In this document: piece after piece, positions 41,615-52,230 of the stretch
Position numbering within the stretch: position 1 is the stretch's first letter
Layout of the letters: each line of letters begins with the position of its first letter
Origin: JAICLV01 sp036380925
GTDB lineage: Bacteria > Actinomycetota > Actinomycetes > Acidothermales > Acidothermaceae
Assembly (NCBI GenBank): GCA_036380925.1
Contig: DASVDW010000212.1
Coordinates: 1-64,000, forward strand
Length of the DNA stretch: 64,000 bases
Direction: 5' to 3'
Program-made: the position numbers and the translations under genes
The notes under the pieces: generated by a model
The model's input: only the letters and a program-made list of their open reading frames with translations
Database searches by the model: none
What the model was told of the DNA's origin: nothing

Positions 41615-43852
41615 CTATCCGCCGAGCGAGCTGATCACCTGGCCCTCGACGGTGATCGAGAGCGCGGCCGGGCCGCCGAGCAACGTCGCCGAGCCGGTGC
41701 CCGCTTGACCTGCGATCAGCGCCTTTGTCGCCGGGCTCGCGGCCAAGTCGGCGGGGCTCACCAGCACCAGCACCCCGCCTGCGTCGGCGACCGCGGAGCC
41801 CGCCGCCACCGCGTCCGGCCAGTTGACGCCCGTGGCAAGCCACAGCTTCGACAGGCTCAAACCGGCTGCCCCCGCGGCGTTCGCCACGGCCGCGGAAGTG
41901 GCGTACCGGTCGTTGCCGGAGAGGCGCGGGGCGACCGTCGTCACGATCTTGCCGATCGCGTCGGACACCGCCGCCGACACGGCGGCCGTCCCGCCGACGA
42001 TGGTGGCGGTGTTGACGCCCGACAGCGCCTCCGCGGTGTCGGCCGGCAATTGAGTCGGCGTCACAAGCAGAATCGGTCGGACTTGGTGCGCGGCCAGCGG
42101 TGCGACCGACATCGCGTCGGCGAATCCGCCGCCGGTGACCACGTACACGCCGTCGACCGCCCTGCCGATCAACGACTCCACCTTGGCCTTGATCGCCGCC
42201 GCGGTCGCGAATCGGTTGGCGCCTCCCACCCGCACGACGTTGGTGACGCCGGCCTGCGACGTCAACGCCGCGGCGGTGGCGTCGCTGATCGCGCTTTGCT
42301 GCCCGAGCACATACGCCGTTGTGGCGCCGAGCCGCTTGATCTCCGCCGCCGTTTGCGGCGACAGCTGCGCCCCCGGCGTGAGCAGCAGCGGCACGTTGGT
42401 GGTGCCGTCGGGCGAGCTGCCGGGCAACGCGCCCACGCCGGCCAACACGGATCCGGCCAGGGCGTCGGCGAAGTCGTCAGATCGCGCGATGACGACCGCC
42501 GGCGCGCCGTTCGGGAACGTCGCCCGCGACGTCGCGATGGCGGTGGCGACCCGATCCGCTCCGCTGAGCCGGGTCAGCAGCGGCGTGGCGCCGACCGCGT
42601 CGAACCGAACCACATTCCCGGTCTGGGCAGCGGTTGGTCCCTTTCCCGTGCACACACTGCAGGTGCTGATGTACGCCATTCCGTCCGGCCCGAACGCGAT
42701 GCCGCCGGGGAAGTTGAGGTTGTTCAGCAGCAGTTGCTTGCTTCCGCCGTTCGGCGAGACCCGCAACAACGCGCCGACCGGCGGCGCGCCAAGCAGGGAG
42801 TTGTGCGCGATCTCGAGCACGTAGAGGTTTCCGTCCGGCCCCACCGTCTCATCGATCACGTTCGTGAAACCGCTGGCGAACGGCGTCAACGTCGTCCCGG
42901 TCAAGGTGAACACGGACGCGCCGCCTTGCGGGAAGGGGAATCCGGTCAACTGACCGACATACGTGGCGCCGTTCGGGCCCGCGGCGAGCGATGTCGGCAC
43001 CGGCTGTGTGGGCAGCATCGTGCCCGGCTTCAAGTTCAAGAAGGGCGGCGCCGGAGCGAACAGCGGCGGCAGGACTGCTGCGGTGCTGACCGCGCCCGTG
43101 CTCCGATTGACCGACAACACGTCGTTGCCCCCCGCGTCGGCGACAAGCGCGGTGGAGCCGGAAACCAGCACGCTATAAGGGTTTGTGTCGAGCGACGAGG
43201 TTGGCACGATGCCGTTGTCGGGATTGTGCGCCGCCTCGTAGTCGCCCAGGCTCGCGACCTTCGTCAGCCCGGTGCCGTCGGCCTTCGCGCTCCACAGTGC
43301 GGCAAAGCTGCCGCCGGGCGCGCTGGCTTTGGTGATCGCGTCTCGATCCGCCGGGGGCGCGCCAAGCCCGACCACGAAGTACAGCGTGCCGTCGGCGGCC
43401 ACCGACACGTCGGACGGGCCGGTCGCCGACGTGCCCTGGTCGGGTTGCGGGGTACTCGGGTCGTCGGTCTGCGTCGCAAGCGACGGCAGTCCGCTGATCA
43501 GCCGGTCGGACGACGCGGCGACGCGCCCGTTAACCGTGGCGGCGTTCGAGACCGCGGTGATGGCCCCGGTGGCCCCGTAGCAGACGCTGCTGCCCTCGGA
43601 GCTCTTGAGGCAGAAGCCGCTGCCACCCGCGCCCGACTCGGCGACGTACAACGTGCCGCCCGAGAACGTCACGCCACGCGGGTTGTTCAGCCCGGAGATC
43701 ACGATCTGCGGTGCGCTTGTCGCCGCGAGCGCGGGCGCGGCAGGCGCCAGAACGGACCCCGCGCCGACGCCGCCGACAACCGTGCTCACCCCGACAAAAC
43801 TCGCAACGAGCATGGCAGTGGACCTGCGGCTCAAGCCGAGCGGTCGCATCAT
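41615..43852 (-). CDS. Secreted ScyD/ScyE-like beta-propeller protein with C-terminal cwb2 repeats
   Basis: 745 aa. Residues 1-44 are a signal peptide ending PALAATS. Residues 45-~430 form an SMP-30/ScyD-type beta propeller: VISGLNNPRGVTFSGGTLYV, GPSDVSVAADGTLYFVVGLG, NLYVLEIAHNSLLGAPPVG. From ~430 to the end are three cwb2 units: RLSGADRVATA, VRVGGANRFATA and RLSGNDRYATS, each followed by a DALAGS/DAMSVA/DAVAAG segment and an LGG/VGG strand. The cwb2 part should fix the propeller to the cell wall. Tandem ATGs at 43852 and 43849 make the start slightly uncertain. Confidence 0.88.
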   Translation of the reverse strand: MMRPLGLSRRSTAMLVASFVGVSTVVGGVGAGSVLAPAAPALAATSAPQIVISGLNNPRGVTFSGGTLYVAESGAGGSGFCLKSSEGSSVCYGATGAITAVSNAATVNGRVAASSDRLISGLPSLATQTDDPSTPQPDQGTSATGPSDVSVAADGTLYFVVGLGAPPADRDAITKASAPGGSFAALWSAKADGTGLTKVASLGDYEAAHNPDNGIVPTSSLDTNPYSVLVSGSTALVADAGGNDVLSVNRSTGAVSTAAVLPPLFAPAPPFLNLKPGTMLPTQPVPTSLAAGPNGATYVGQLTGFPFPQGGASVFTLTGTTLTPFASGFTNVIDETVGPDGNLYVLEIAHNSLLGAPPVGALLRVSPNGGSKQLLLNNLNFPGGIAFGPDGMAYISTCSVCTGKGPTAAQTGNVVRFDAVGATPLLTRLSGADRVATAIATSRATFPNGAPAVVIARSDDFADALAGSVLAGVGALPGSSPDGTTNVPLLLTPGAQLSPQTAAEIKRLGATTAYVLGQQSAISDATAAALTSQAGVTNVVRVGGANRFATAAAIKAKVESLIGRAVDGVYVVTGGGFADAMSVAPLAAHQVRPILLVTPTQLPADTAEALSGVNTATIVGGTAAVSAAVSDAIGKIVTTVAPRLSGNDRYATSAAVANAAGAAGLSLSKLWLATGVNWPDAVAAGSAVADAGGVLVLVSPADLAASPATKALIAGQAGTGSATLLGGPAALSITVEGQVISSLGG

Positions 43853-44024
43853 GCACCCCCAAGTGCGGCTAAGCGATTAACCATTCGAAGCGACTGGCCT
43901 ATCAAGCGGTTGCCTCGCGGCGCAATACCCAGGCCGCAAGATACGCATATCGACCACCTGCCCCGGCCCGCGGCCGAAGAGCCGATCTCGATTGACCGTC
44001 GCCGATCGCGGGAAGCGACCAGAC

Positions 44025-44861
44025 ATGTCCTCCGCGGCGCGCGTTGGTGCGACCCGCGGCAAACACGCGGGCAGCGGTGAGAACGCGGGGCGGCGGACGT
44101 TGAGCACGCTCGCCCGCGTCGGCTTGTTCGCCCGTGGCGCCTTCTACTGCGTGCTGGTGTATCTCGTCGCGCAGCTGGCTGGTGGCGGCGGAAAGCAGGC
44201 CAACGCCAACGGCGCCTTGAGCACAATCGCGGCGACGCCCGGAGGGCTGGTGGCGATCGCCGCGACCGCCGCCGGGTTCCTGGCCTTCGGCGCGACCCGG
44301 ATCTGGGGCGCGATCCGCGACCGCCAACACCCGCGCGGCAGCCGGGCGATGACCGGCGCGCAAGGCGCCTTCTACGTCGCGTTGACCTGGGTTCCGCTGT
44401 CGTACGCGCTCGGCAAACATGGGAGCGGAAGCGAGCAACAACGCCACCAGACCGCGAGCGGCTTGCTTCGACTGCCCGCCGGACGCGAGCTGCTGTTCGC
44501 GCTCGGCCTGATCGTCGTAGGAGTGTGCGTCCATCAGTTTTGGGAGGGCGTCGATCAGAAGTACGCCGACGGCATGGACGCCGACCGGTCACCCCGTTGG
44601 GTGCGCGCGATGATTCGGACGTCCGGAACGGTCGGCATCCCCGCCCGCGCTGTGGTGTTCCTTCCGACGGGTGTCTTCTTCATGATTTCGGCCGTGCAGG
44701 CGAATCCGAACCACGCCGCCGGCCTCGACAAGGAACTCGCCGCGTTGGCCGGTCATGACTGGGGCGTCGCCGTGCTCGCGCTGGTGAGCCTCGGGTTGGC
44801 GGTCTTCGCGCTGTACTCGTTTCTCGAGGCGCGCTATCGCGCCGTGCTCCGAGCCGACTAA
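44025..44861 (+). CDS. DUF1206 integral membrane protein
   Basis: 278 aa from the ATG at 44025; a TTG 33 bp upstream is possible and no clear ribosome binding site decides between them. The DUF1206 repeat (LARVGLFARGAFYCVLVYLV; MTGAQGAFYVALTWVPLSYA; VGIPARAVVFLPTGVFFMI) appears three times, each with two membrane segments, giving six. Function unknown. It sits divergently 172 bp from the ScyD-like surface protein and ends 31 bp from the convergent HTH-PASTA gene. Confidence 0.85.
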   Translation: MSSAARVGATRGKHAGSGENAGRRTLSTLARVGLFARGAFYCVLVYLVAQLAGGGGKQANANGALSTIAATPGGLVAIAATAAGFLAFGATRIWGAIRDRQHPRGSRAMTGAQGAFYVALTWVPLSYALGKHGSGSEQQRHQTASGLLRLPAGRELLFALGLIVVGVCVHQFWEGVDQKYADGMDADRSPRWVRAMIRTSGTVGIPARAVVFLPTGVFFMISAVQANPNHAAGLDKELAALAGHDWGVAVLALVSLGLAVFALYSFLEARYRAVLRAD

Positions 44862-44892
44862 GCGGCCGGGCCTCCGGGTGTGGGTTACCGCG

Positions 44893-45564
44893 TCAGCCGA
44901 CGGCCTGCTCGGTCGGCTCAGGCCGCATCTCGCGACCACTTCGGGGCGGCGGTTTGGGTCGACGCGGTTCGCGCACCCCGGCGCCCCCGCCGCCGCGCGC
45001 GAGCCACAACCGCACCGAGGATCCGTACGCGACCTTCGCCCCGGCCTCGGGCGCCTGACCGGTGACCAACTCGTCGGGCCAGCCGAGGCTCTCATACGGC
45101 ACTGCGTCGGCGTCCCACCCGACCGGCACCAGGCCGTGCTCCTCGAGCAGCCCGCGCGCTCCGGCCGCCCGCAGGCCGATGACCCGAGGCACGGTCACCG
45201 AGCCCTTGCGACGCCGGCGCTTCGCTCGCTCGGTGAGTTCGGACGCCACAGCGCCCACCACGCCGCGATCCCAGTCCGCAGGGCTCTCCTCGGTTGGCTG
45301 CGAGACCTCGTCTAGGTCGCGCCACCGCTCCCACGCGGATTGCCTGGTGACGCCGAGCTTGGTGGCGATCTCCGCCCACGATTTTTCCTGCCGTCGCGCC
45401 TCCCGGACGGCGGACAGCTCGGCCTCGTCAAGCAACCGGCGCAGCGAGCCGATGTCGCACAGCGCCTCCAGCGGATCGCCGTCGTGCCGGGCGCCGCTCG
45501 CGTCGTCCCAGCTGGAAAGGCGCGCCCATGCCTTGCGCGCCTCGTGCCATCTACCACCGCTCAT
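44893..45564 (-). CDS. Cytoplasmic protein with HTH and single PASTA domain
   Basis: 223 aa from the ATG at 45564. A helix-turn-helix EKSWAEIATKLGVTRQSAWERW sits near residue 70. A PASTA domain (VTVPRVIGLRAAGARGLLEE, then VTGQAPEAGAKVAYGSSVRL) occupies residues 122-190, and a Pro/Arg-rich tail closes it. There is no membrane segment, unlike the PASTA domains of Ser/Thr kinases and penicillin-binding proteins, which face outside. The role is unknown; DNA binding is likely. It is convergent with DUF1206. Confidence 0.8.
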   Translation of the reverse strand: MSGGRWHEARKAWARLSSWDDASGARHDGDPLEALCDIGSLRRLLDEAELSAVREARRQEKSWAEIATKLGVTRQSAWERWRDLDEVSQPTEESPADWDRGVVGAVASELTERAKRRRRKGSVTVPRVIGLRAAGARGLLEEHGLVPVGWDADAVPYESLGWPDELVTGQAPEAGAKVAYGSSVRLWLARGGGGAGVREPRRPKPPPRSGREMRPEPTEQAVG

Positions 45565-45693
45565 GGCTGTCAGGCTACCCTGACAGCCGCGCAAAGTCTC
45601 GGGCCAGCGGCGTCGTCCGGGCGTTCGAGCGACCACCGAGCAATCTCGTCGAGGCGCGGTCGGGCAGCCGCGCGGCGGTGTCGGACTCGCGAG

Positions 45694-47490
45694 CTAGAGG
45701 CCAAAGGCCGCCGCTAACGATGGCGCGGTCGAAGCTGCGCCCAACCGCCCCAACCCGAGCAGGTCTTCGGCGCCGCGCAGCAGCGCGTAGTGGTCGAGCC
45801 TGGCGCCAACCACGGTCCCGGGCCGCACGCTCGGCGCGATCACAATCGTCGGCACCTGGTTGCTGGCGCCGGTTCCCTCGTCCCAGGTCAGCACAATCAG
45901 CGTGTTTCCGGCGCGGTAGTTCGGACCGGCGATGATGGCCGGGATCCACGTCGACAACCACGCGTCACCGGTGGCAACCGCGCAATCGTGCGTGTCGTTG
46001 CACAGGTTTGGCGTGACGAAGGCGAACGACGGCAACGCGCCAGCGGCAATATCGTGCGAGAGGTTGCCCTCGAGCGGCACGTCGCTGCTGGCGCACGCCG
46101 TCCGGATGTTCGTGTAGTACGCGGCGGGATTGTGCTTGACCGCGTAGGGCGCGGCCGAGTTCAGCGCACAGTTCGCCGGCATCGACTCCTCATAAGCGCG
46201 CCACGTCAAGCCAGCGGCGGTCAGCTGGCTGAACAGCGACGGCGCCGCGATCGGATGCGCGGAAGGGCCGTTGTCGTCAGTGACGCCGAACGTCGAACCT
46301 CCCGTGGCCGCAAGGTAGTTCGGCAGTGACGGATGCGCGACACCGTAGTAGTTCGACGCCAGGCCGCACTGTCGTGCGAGGGTGTTCTCGTACGGCGCAC
46401 TGGAGCTTCCGATGACCGAGCCGTACGGCTTGTTCTCCATCCAGATCCACACGACGTGTGAGTAGCGCGTGCCGGTCGGCTCAGACCCGCAAAGCTGATT
46501 CGCCGGCGCCACCGGGCACGTCGTCAACGAGGCGACTCCCTGGGACAACGCCGCCAGTCCACCGAGCAACGTGACGTTCGCCGGCTGTGACGACGAAATT
46601 CGCGCTGCGGTCGGTGACGGCAAGCAGGTCGGCGCGCTGAGCATCAACGGCGCGCCATGCGCGCCAGCGACCGGGCCCCCGGTGAGCGCGTCGGCGAAGG
46701 TTACCCCAGATGCCAGAAAAACACTGGTGGCAGAAGGAAATTCGGCGGTCGCGACGGAGGCTGCGGTGCCATATCGGTCGGCGCCGCTGACTCGGGTCAC
46801 GGTTGGGCTGTACGCGGCGAGCTGGTCGGCTACCGCGGCGCTCACGACGCTCGTGCCGCCGACGATCGTGATGGACGACGGGCGCAGCGTCGACAATGCC
46901 GCGGCCGTCGAATCTGGGATCGCGTTCGGCTCGGTCAACAGAATCGCCGCATGTCGCGCCGCTGCCGCGGCCGTCGCGGACAGCGCGTCGGGGAAGTCGA
47001 CGCCGGTCGCGACATACACCGGCGCGCCGCTCGGAAAGTCGGCGGCCAGCGCGGCCGCTGTGGCGTAGCGGTCGGCGCCGCTCACGCGCGTGACGCTTCC
47101 GGTCGTGTAACTCCCCAAAGCCGACTGCACAGCGGCACTCACCGACCGTTCGCCGCCGAGCACGACGACGCGGCCCGGCTCCAGCCGTTGCAGTTCGGTC
47201 GCGATGGACGACGGGATCGAGTCGGGCGCGACCAAAAGCAGCGGGCCGCCCTCATTCGCGGCGGCGGCGCCTCCCGCGAGCGCGTCCGGGAAGTTGACGC
47301 CGGTTGCGACGTAGGCCACCGGCACCCCCGCGCGGTAGTTCGCGTCGACGATGGCGGCGCTGGTCGCGAACCGATCGGCGCCTTGGTATCGAGCCACCGT
47401 CGGCGCCGCGGCCGCCGTCGCGGTTTGCCCGAGGGCCCCGACCGAGGCCGTGATCACAGCTGCGCAAATCCGGACGAATCGTTGAGGCAT
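45694..47490 (-). CDS. Secreted phosphoesterase with N-terminal cwb2 repeats
   Basis: 598 aa. A signal peptide (1-28) is followed by three cwb2 units (YQGADRFATS, RVSGADRYATA, RVSGADRYGTA; each with an FPDAL or FADAL segment). Residues ~335-598 are a PF04185 phosphoesterase/phospholipase-C-like domain with HVVWIWMENKPYGSV, HPSLPNYLAATGGSTFG, FVTPNLCNDTHDC and LIVLTWDEGTG as metal-site motifs. Probably an acid-phosphatase-type enzyme bound to the wall. The repeats are at the N-terminus here, whereas the ScyD-like protein has them at the C-terminus. Confidence 0.87.
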   Translation of the reverse strand: MPQRFVRICAAVITASVGALGQTATAAAAPTVARYQGADRFATSAAIVDANYRAGVPVAYVATGVNFPDALAGGAAAANEGGPLLLVAPDSIPSSIATELQRLEPGRVVVLGGERSVSAAVQSALGSYTTGSVTRVSGADRYATAAALAADFPSGAPVYVATGVDFPDALSATAAAAARHAAILLTEPNAIPDSTAAALSTLRPSSITIVGGTSVVSAAVADQLAAYSPTVTRVSGADRYGTAASVATAEFPSATSVFLASGVTFADALTGGPVAGAHGAPLMLSAPTCLPSPTAARISSSQPANVTLLGGLAALSQGVASLTTCPVAPANQLCGSEPTGTRYSHVVWIWMENKPYGSVIGSSSAPYENTLARQCGLASNYYGVAHPSLPNYLAATGGSTFGVTDDNGPSAHPIAAPSLFSQLTAAGLTWRAYEESMPANCALNSAAPYAVKHNPAAYYTNIRTACASSDVPLEGNLSHDIAAGALPSFAFVTPNLCNDTHDCAVATGDAWLSTWIPAIIAGPNYRAGNTLIVLTWDEGTGASNQVPTIVIAPSVRPGTVVGARLDHYALLRGAEDLLGLGRLGAASTAPSLAAAFGL

Positions 47491-47546
47491 CCAGCCAGCT
47501 TTGCACCGCGCCGATTCGTGTCCGAACCGGGTCGCATACTGCCGGC

Positions 47547-47879
47547 ATGGCTTACGACGAAGACCTGGCGAACCGCATCCGCGAGGTGGTCGCCGCCGAG
47601 CGCGGCGTGACCGAGAAACGGATGTTCGGCGGGCTCGCGTTCTTGATCAACGGCAACATGGCGGTGAGCGCGAGCGGTCAGGGTGGCCTGCTGTTGCGGG
47701 TCGATCCGGCGCTGGGCGAAGCGCTCCTGAAGGAGCCCTGCGCCCGCCCATTCGAGATGCGCGGGCGCGAGATGAGCGGCTGGCTGCGAGTCGACGCCGC
47801 GGAGTTCTCCGACGACGAGTTCCGCCGGTGGGTGACCCACGGCGTCACCTACGCCAGGTCGCTGCCGGCAAGGCGCTGA
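47547..47879 (+). CDS. TfoX/Sxy-family protein (N-terminal domain only)
   Basis: 110 aa. The TfoX N-terminal domain is clear: LANRIREVVAAERGVTEKRM, FGGLAFLINGNMAVSASGQG, GREMSGWLRVDAAEFSDDE. The C-terminal domain of competence regulators such as Haemophilus Sxy is absent, as in most actinobacterial members. Function is not established. It has its own divergent promoter from the phosphoesterase gene (56 bp) and is convergent with the GDPD gene. Confidence 0.88.
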   Translation: MAYDEDLANRIREVVAAERGVTEKRMFGGLAFLINGNMAVSASGQGGLLLRVDPALGEALLKEPCARPFEMRGREMSGWLRVDAAEFSDDEFRRWVTHGVTYARSLPARR

Positions 47880-47889
47880 CGAAGCCAAC

Positions 47890-48549
47890 TCAGCGAACGG
47901 CGCGCATGACCTCGACGCTGTCGGTCGTCACGCCGTCGACGCCGACGTCGCGTAGCCACCGCGCGCGCCGCACGTCGTTCACCGTCCACGCCACGACGGT
48001 GCCGGTGAGGAAATGCAGCCGGTCGACGACGTCCCGCGACAACAGCTGGTGATTCACCGTCACCGCGTCGTCGTCGATCGCGCCGGCCGCCAGCACCGCG
48101 GCTAGCTGACGCTGATCGCCGATGGTCCGCCAGGTGCGAAAACCTTTGTCGCGCAACGCGTCCAGGTCTTCGAGGATCGACGTGCACGCGAGATAACGAC
48201 CGGACGTCGGCAGCGTCGCGACGATTTCGGCGATCAGCTCCGCGCGTCGTCCGCGGTCTTCTTCTTTGAGATCAAGCAGGACGACGCGATCGGGCGGCAC
48301 CAGGTCGGCGACGTCCGCCAGTGGCGGTTCATGGCGTGGGCTCCAGCCGCGGACGACCCGCCAGCGGTCGCGCCGAAATCCGGTGCCGAGCAGGGGCAGG
48401 TAATGCGAGACGACGAGGCACCCGCGCCAGACCTGGACGTCGATCTCGAACACCGTCGCGCCAGCCTCGGCGAGGGCCAGGCAAGCCGCGGCCGAGCGCG
48501 GCGACCGGTGAGCGACGAGCAGCACCGCCCCAACATAGGGCGGCGTCAC
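47890..48549 (-). CDS. Glycerophosphodiester phosphodiesterase-family protein, atypical motif
   Basis: 219 aa. It has a GDPD-like start, LLVAHRSPRSAAACLALAEA (His14), FEIDVQVW (Glu35, Asp37) and CLVVSHYLPLLG (His49), and later LLDLKEE and VVAWTVNDVRRARWLRD. Two canonical features are altered: HRG..PENT becomes HRSPRSA, and HD becomes HY. Catalytic His and acidic residues remain. It may be active on a different phosphodiester, or degenerate. Cytoplasmic, no signal peptide. Confidence 0.78.
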   Translation of the reverse strand: MTPPYVGAVLLVAHRSPRSAAACLALAEAGATVFEIDVQVWRGCLVVSHYLPLLGTGFRRDRWRVVRGWSPRHEPPLADVADLVPPDRVVLLDLKEEDRGRRAELIAEIVATLPTSGRYLACTSILEDLDALRDKGFRTWRTIGDQRQLAAVLAAGAIDDDAVTVNHQLLSRDVVDRLHFLTGTVVAWTVNDVRRARWLRDVGVDGVTTDSVEVMRAVR

Positions 48550-48588
48550 GGTTCAGTCACAGATCACCGGTTATGCCATTGCGTTGCA

Positions 48589-48616
48589 AGGGGCCCGGAC
48601 TTTCGTCCGGGCCCCT
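48589..48616 (-). terminator. Terminator of the furA-katG operon
   Basis: A perfect 12-bp stem AGGGGCCCGGAC / GTCCGGGCCCCT with a 4-nt loop, about 20 bp after the katG stop on the minus strand. A strong GC hairpin without a U tract. Confidence 0.85.
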
Positions 48617-48636
48617 GGTTTGCGCGACCGACTGGT

Positions 48637-51310
<2,674 letters not shown>

Positions 51311-51330
51311 GCCTGCAGTCTCGCCCATTT

Positions 51331-51347
51331 TCTTGAACCAATCAAGA
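51331..51347. promoter_or_regulatory. TCTTGA-N5-TCAAGA palindrome, candidate FurA box
   Basis: A perfect dyad just upstream of furA, in an AT-richer patch within GC-rich DNA, as in the mycobacterial furA promoter where FurA binds next to or over the start. If the ATG at 51328 were used, the transcript would be nearly leaderless. Confidence 0.65.
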
Positions 51348-51414
51348 CAACGCCCTGGTGGCCGTGGTCCTGGGTCTCGTGCGCGCTGCTGCGCGATCTC
51401 GGACGACGCGGCCC

Positions 51415-52167
51415 CTAACGGGCCAGGTAGCCGCCGTCGATGTAGAGCTCCGAACCGGTGACAAAGGACGCGTCGTCGCTGGCGAGATACGCCACACCAG
51501 CGGCGACCTCAGCCGGTTGGCCGAGGCGTCGCATCGGCGTGAGATCAAGCATCGCCTGCTCCACCGGCGTCCCCTTGGCCTGCTCAAGCAACGGCGTGGC
51601 GATGAACCCCGGGTGGACGGAGTTGACTCGAACAACTCGCTCCGCCCAACTCAACGCGACGTTCTTGGTCAGGATCCGCACCGCGCCCTTCGCCGCGTGG
51701 TACGCCGGGCTGGTGCCGAAGCCGCCGCTGGCGCCGAAAATCGAGCTGACGTTGACAACCGAGCCATGACCGGACTTCGCGAGTTCTGCGGCCGCCGTCT
51801 TCATCCCCAGGAAGACACCGGTCTGGTCGATCGCGACCGTCCGCTCCCAGTCGGAAAGGGAGGTCTCCTCAATGGTCGCGAGGTCGCCGAGACCGGCGTT
51901 GTTCACCAAGATGTCGAGGTGGCCGAACTCCTCGACCGTTGACCGAACCGCGGCCTGCCAATCGGTTTCGCTTGCGACGTCAAGGTGGATGTAAACCGCG
52001 GAACCGCCGTGCTCGGTGATGTCCGTGGCCACCTTCGCGCCAGCGCCGTCTTGCACATCGGTCACCACCACCGCCGCGCCCTCTGCGGCCAACCTTCGGG
52101 CGATCGCCTCACCGATTCCGCTCGCCGCGCCTGTCACCAGCGCGACCCGGCCTGACAAGCGCTCCAT
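51415..52167 (-). CDS. Short-chain dehydrogenase/reductase (classical SDR)
   Basis: 250 aa. The ATG at 52167 has GGAGGAAGC upstream. The SDR signatures are complete: TGAASGIG (12-19), NNAG near 90, catalytic Ser141/142 (NVSSIFGA) and Tyr156-Lys160 (YHAAK), followed by NSVHPGFIATPLL. Glycine motif and Asp at residue 37 (TDVQDG) suggest NAD(H) preference. Substrate unknown; similar proteins act on hydroxysteroids, cyclic alcohols or sugars. Confidence 0.92.
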   Translation of the reverse strand: MERLSGRVALVTGAASGIGEAIARRLAAEGAAVVVTDVQDGAGAKVATDITEHGGSAVYIHLDVASETDWQAAVRSTVEEFGHLDILVNNAGLGDLATIEETSLSDWERTVAIDQTGVFLGMKTAAAELAKSGHGSVVNVSSIFGASGGFGTSPAYHAAKGAVRILTKNVALSWAERVVRVNSVHPGFIATPLLEQAKGTPVEQAMLDLTPMRRLGQPAEVAAGVAYLASDDASFVTGSELYIDGGYLAR

Positions 52168-52230
52168 CGCTTCCTCCAGTGCCTCGCCTCGAGGTCCATT
52201 CTTCCGTCGCCAGCGGCAGGCGTCCACGGG

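Noticed and set aside
41705..44080. 791-codon plus-strand frame opposite the ScyD-cwb2 gene
   Set aside because: Shadow of the repeat-containing gene; no signal peptide or domain.
44862..44892. Possible terminator between the convergent DUF1206 and HTH-PASTA genes
   Set aside because: Only short GC runs; no stem longer than about 5 bp.
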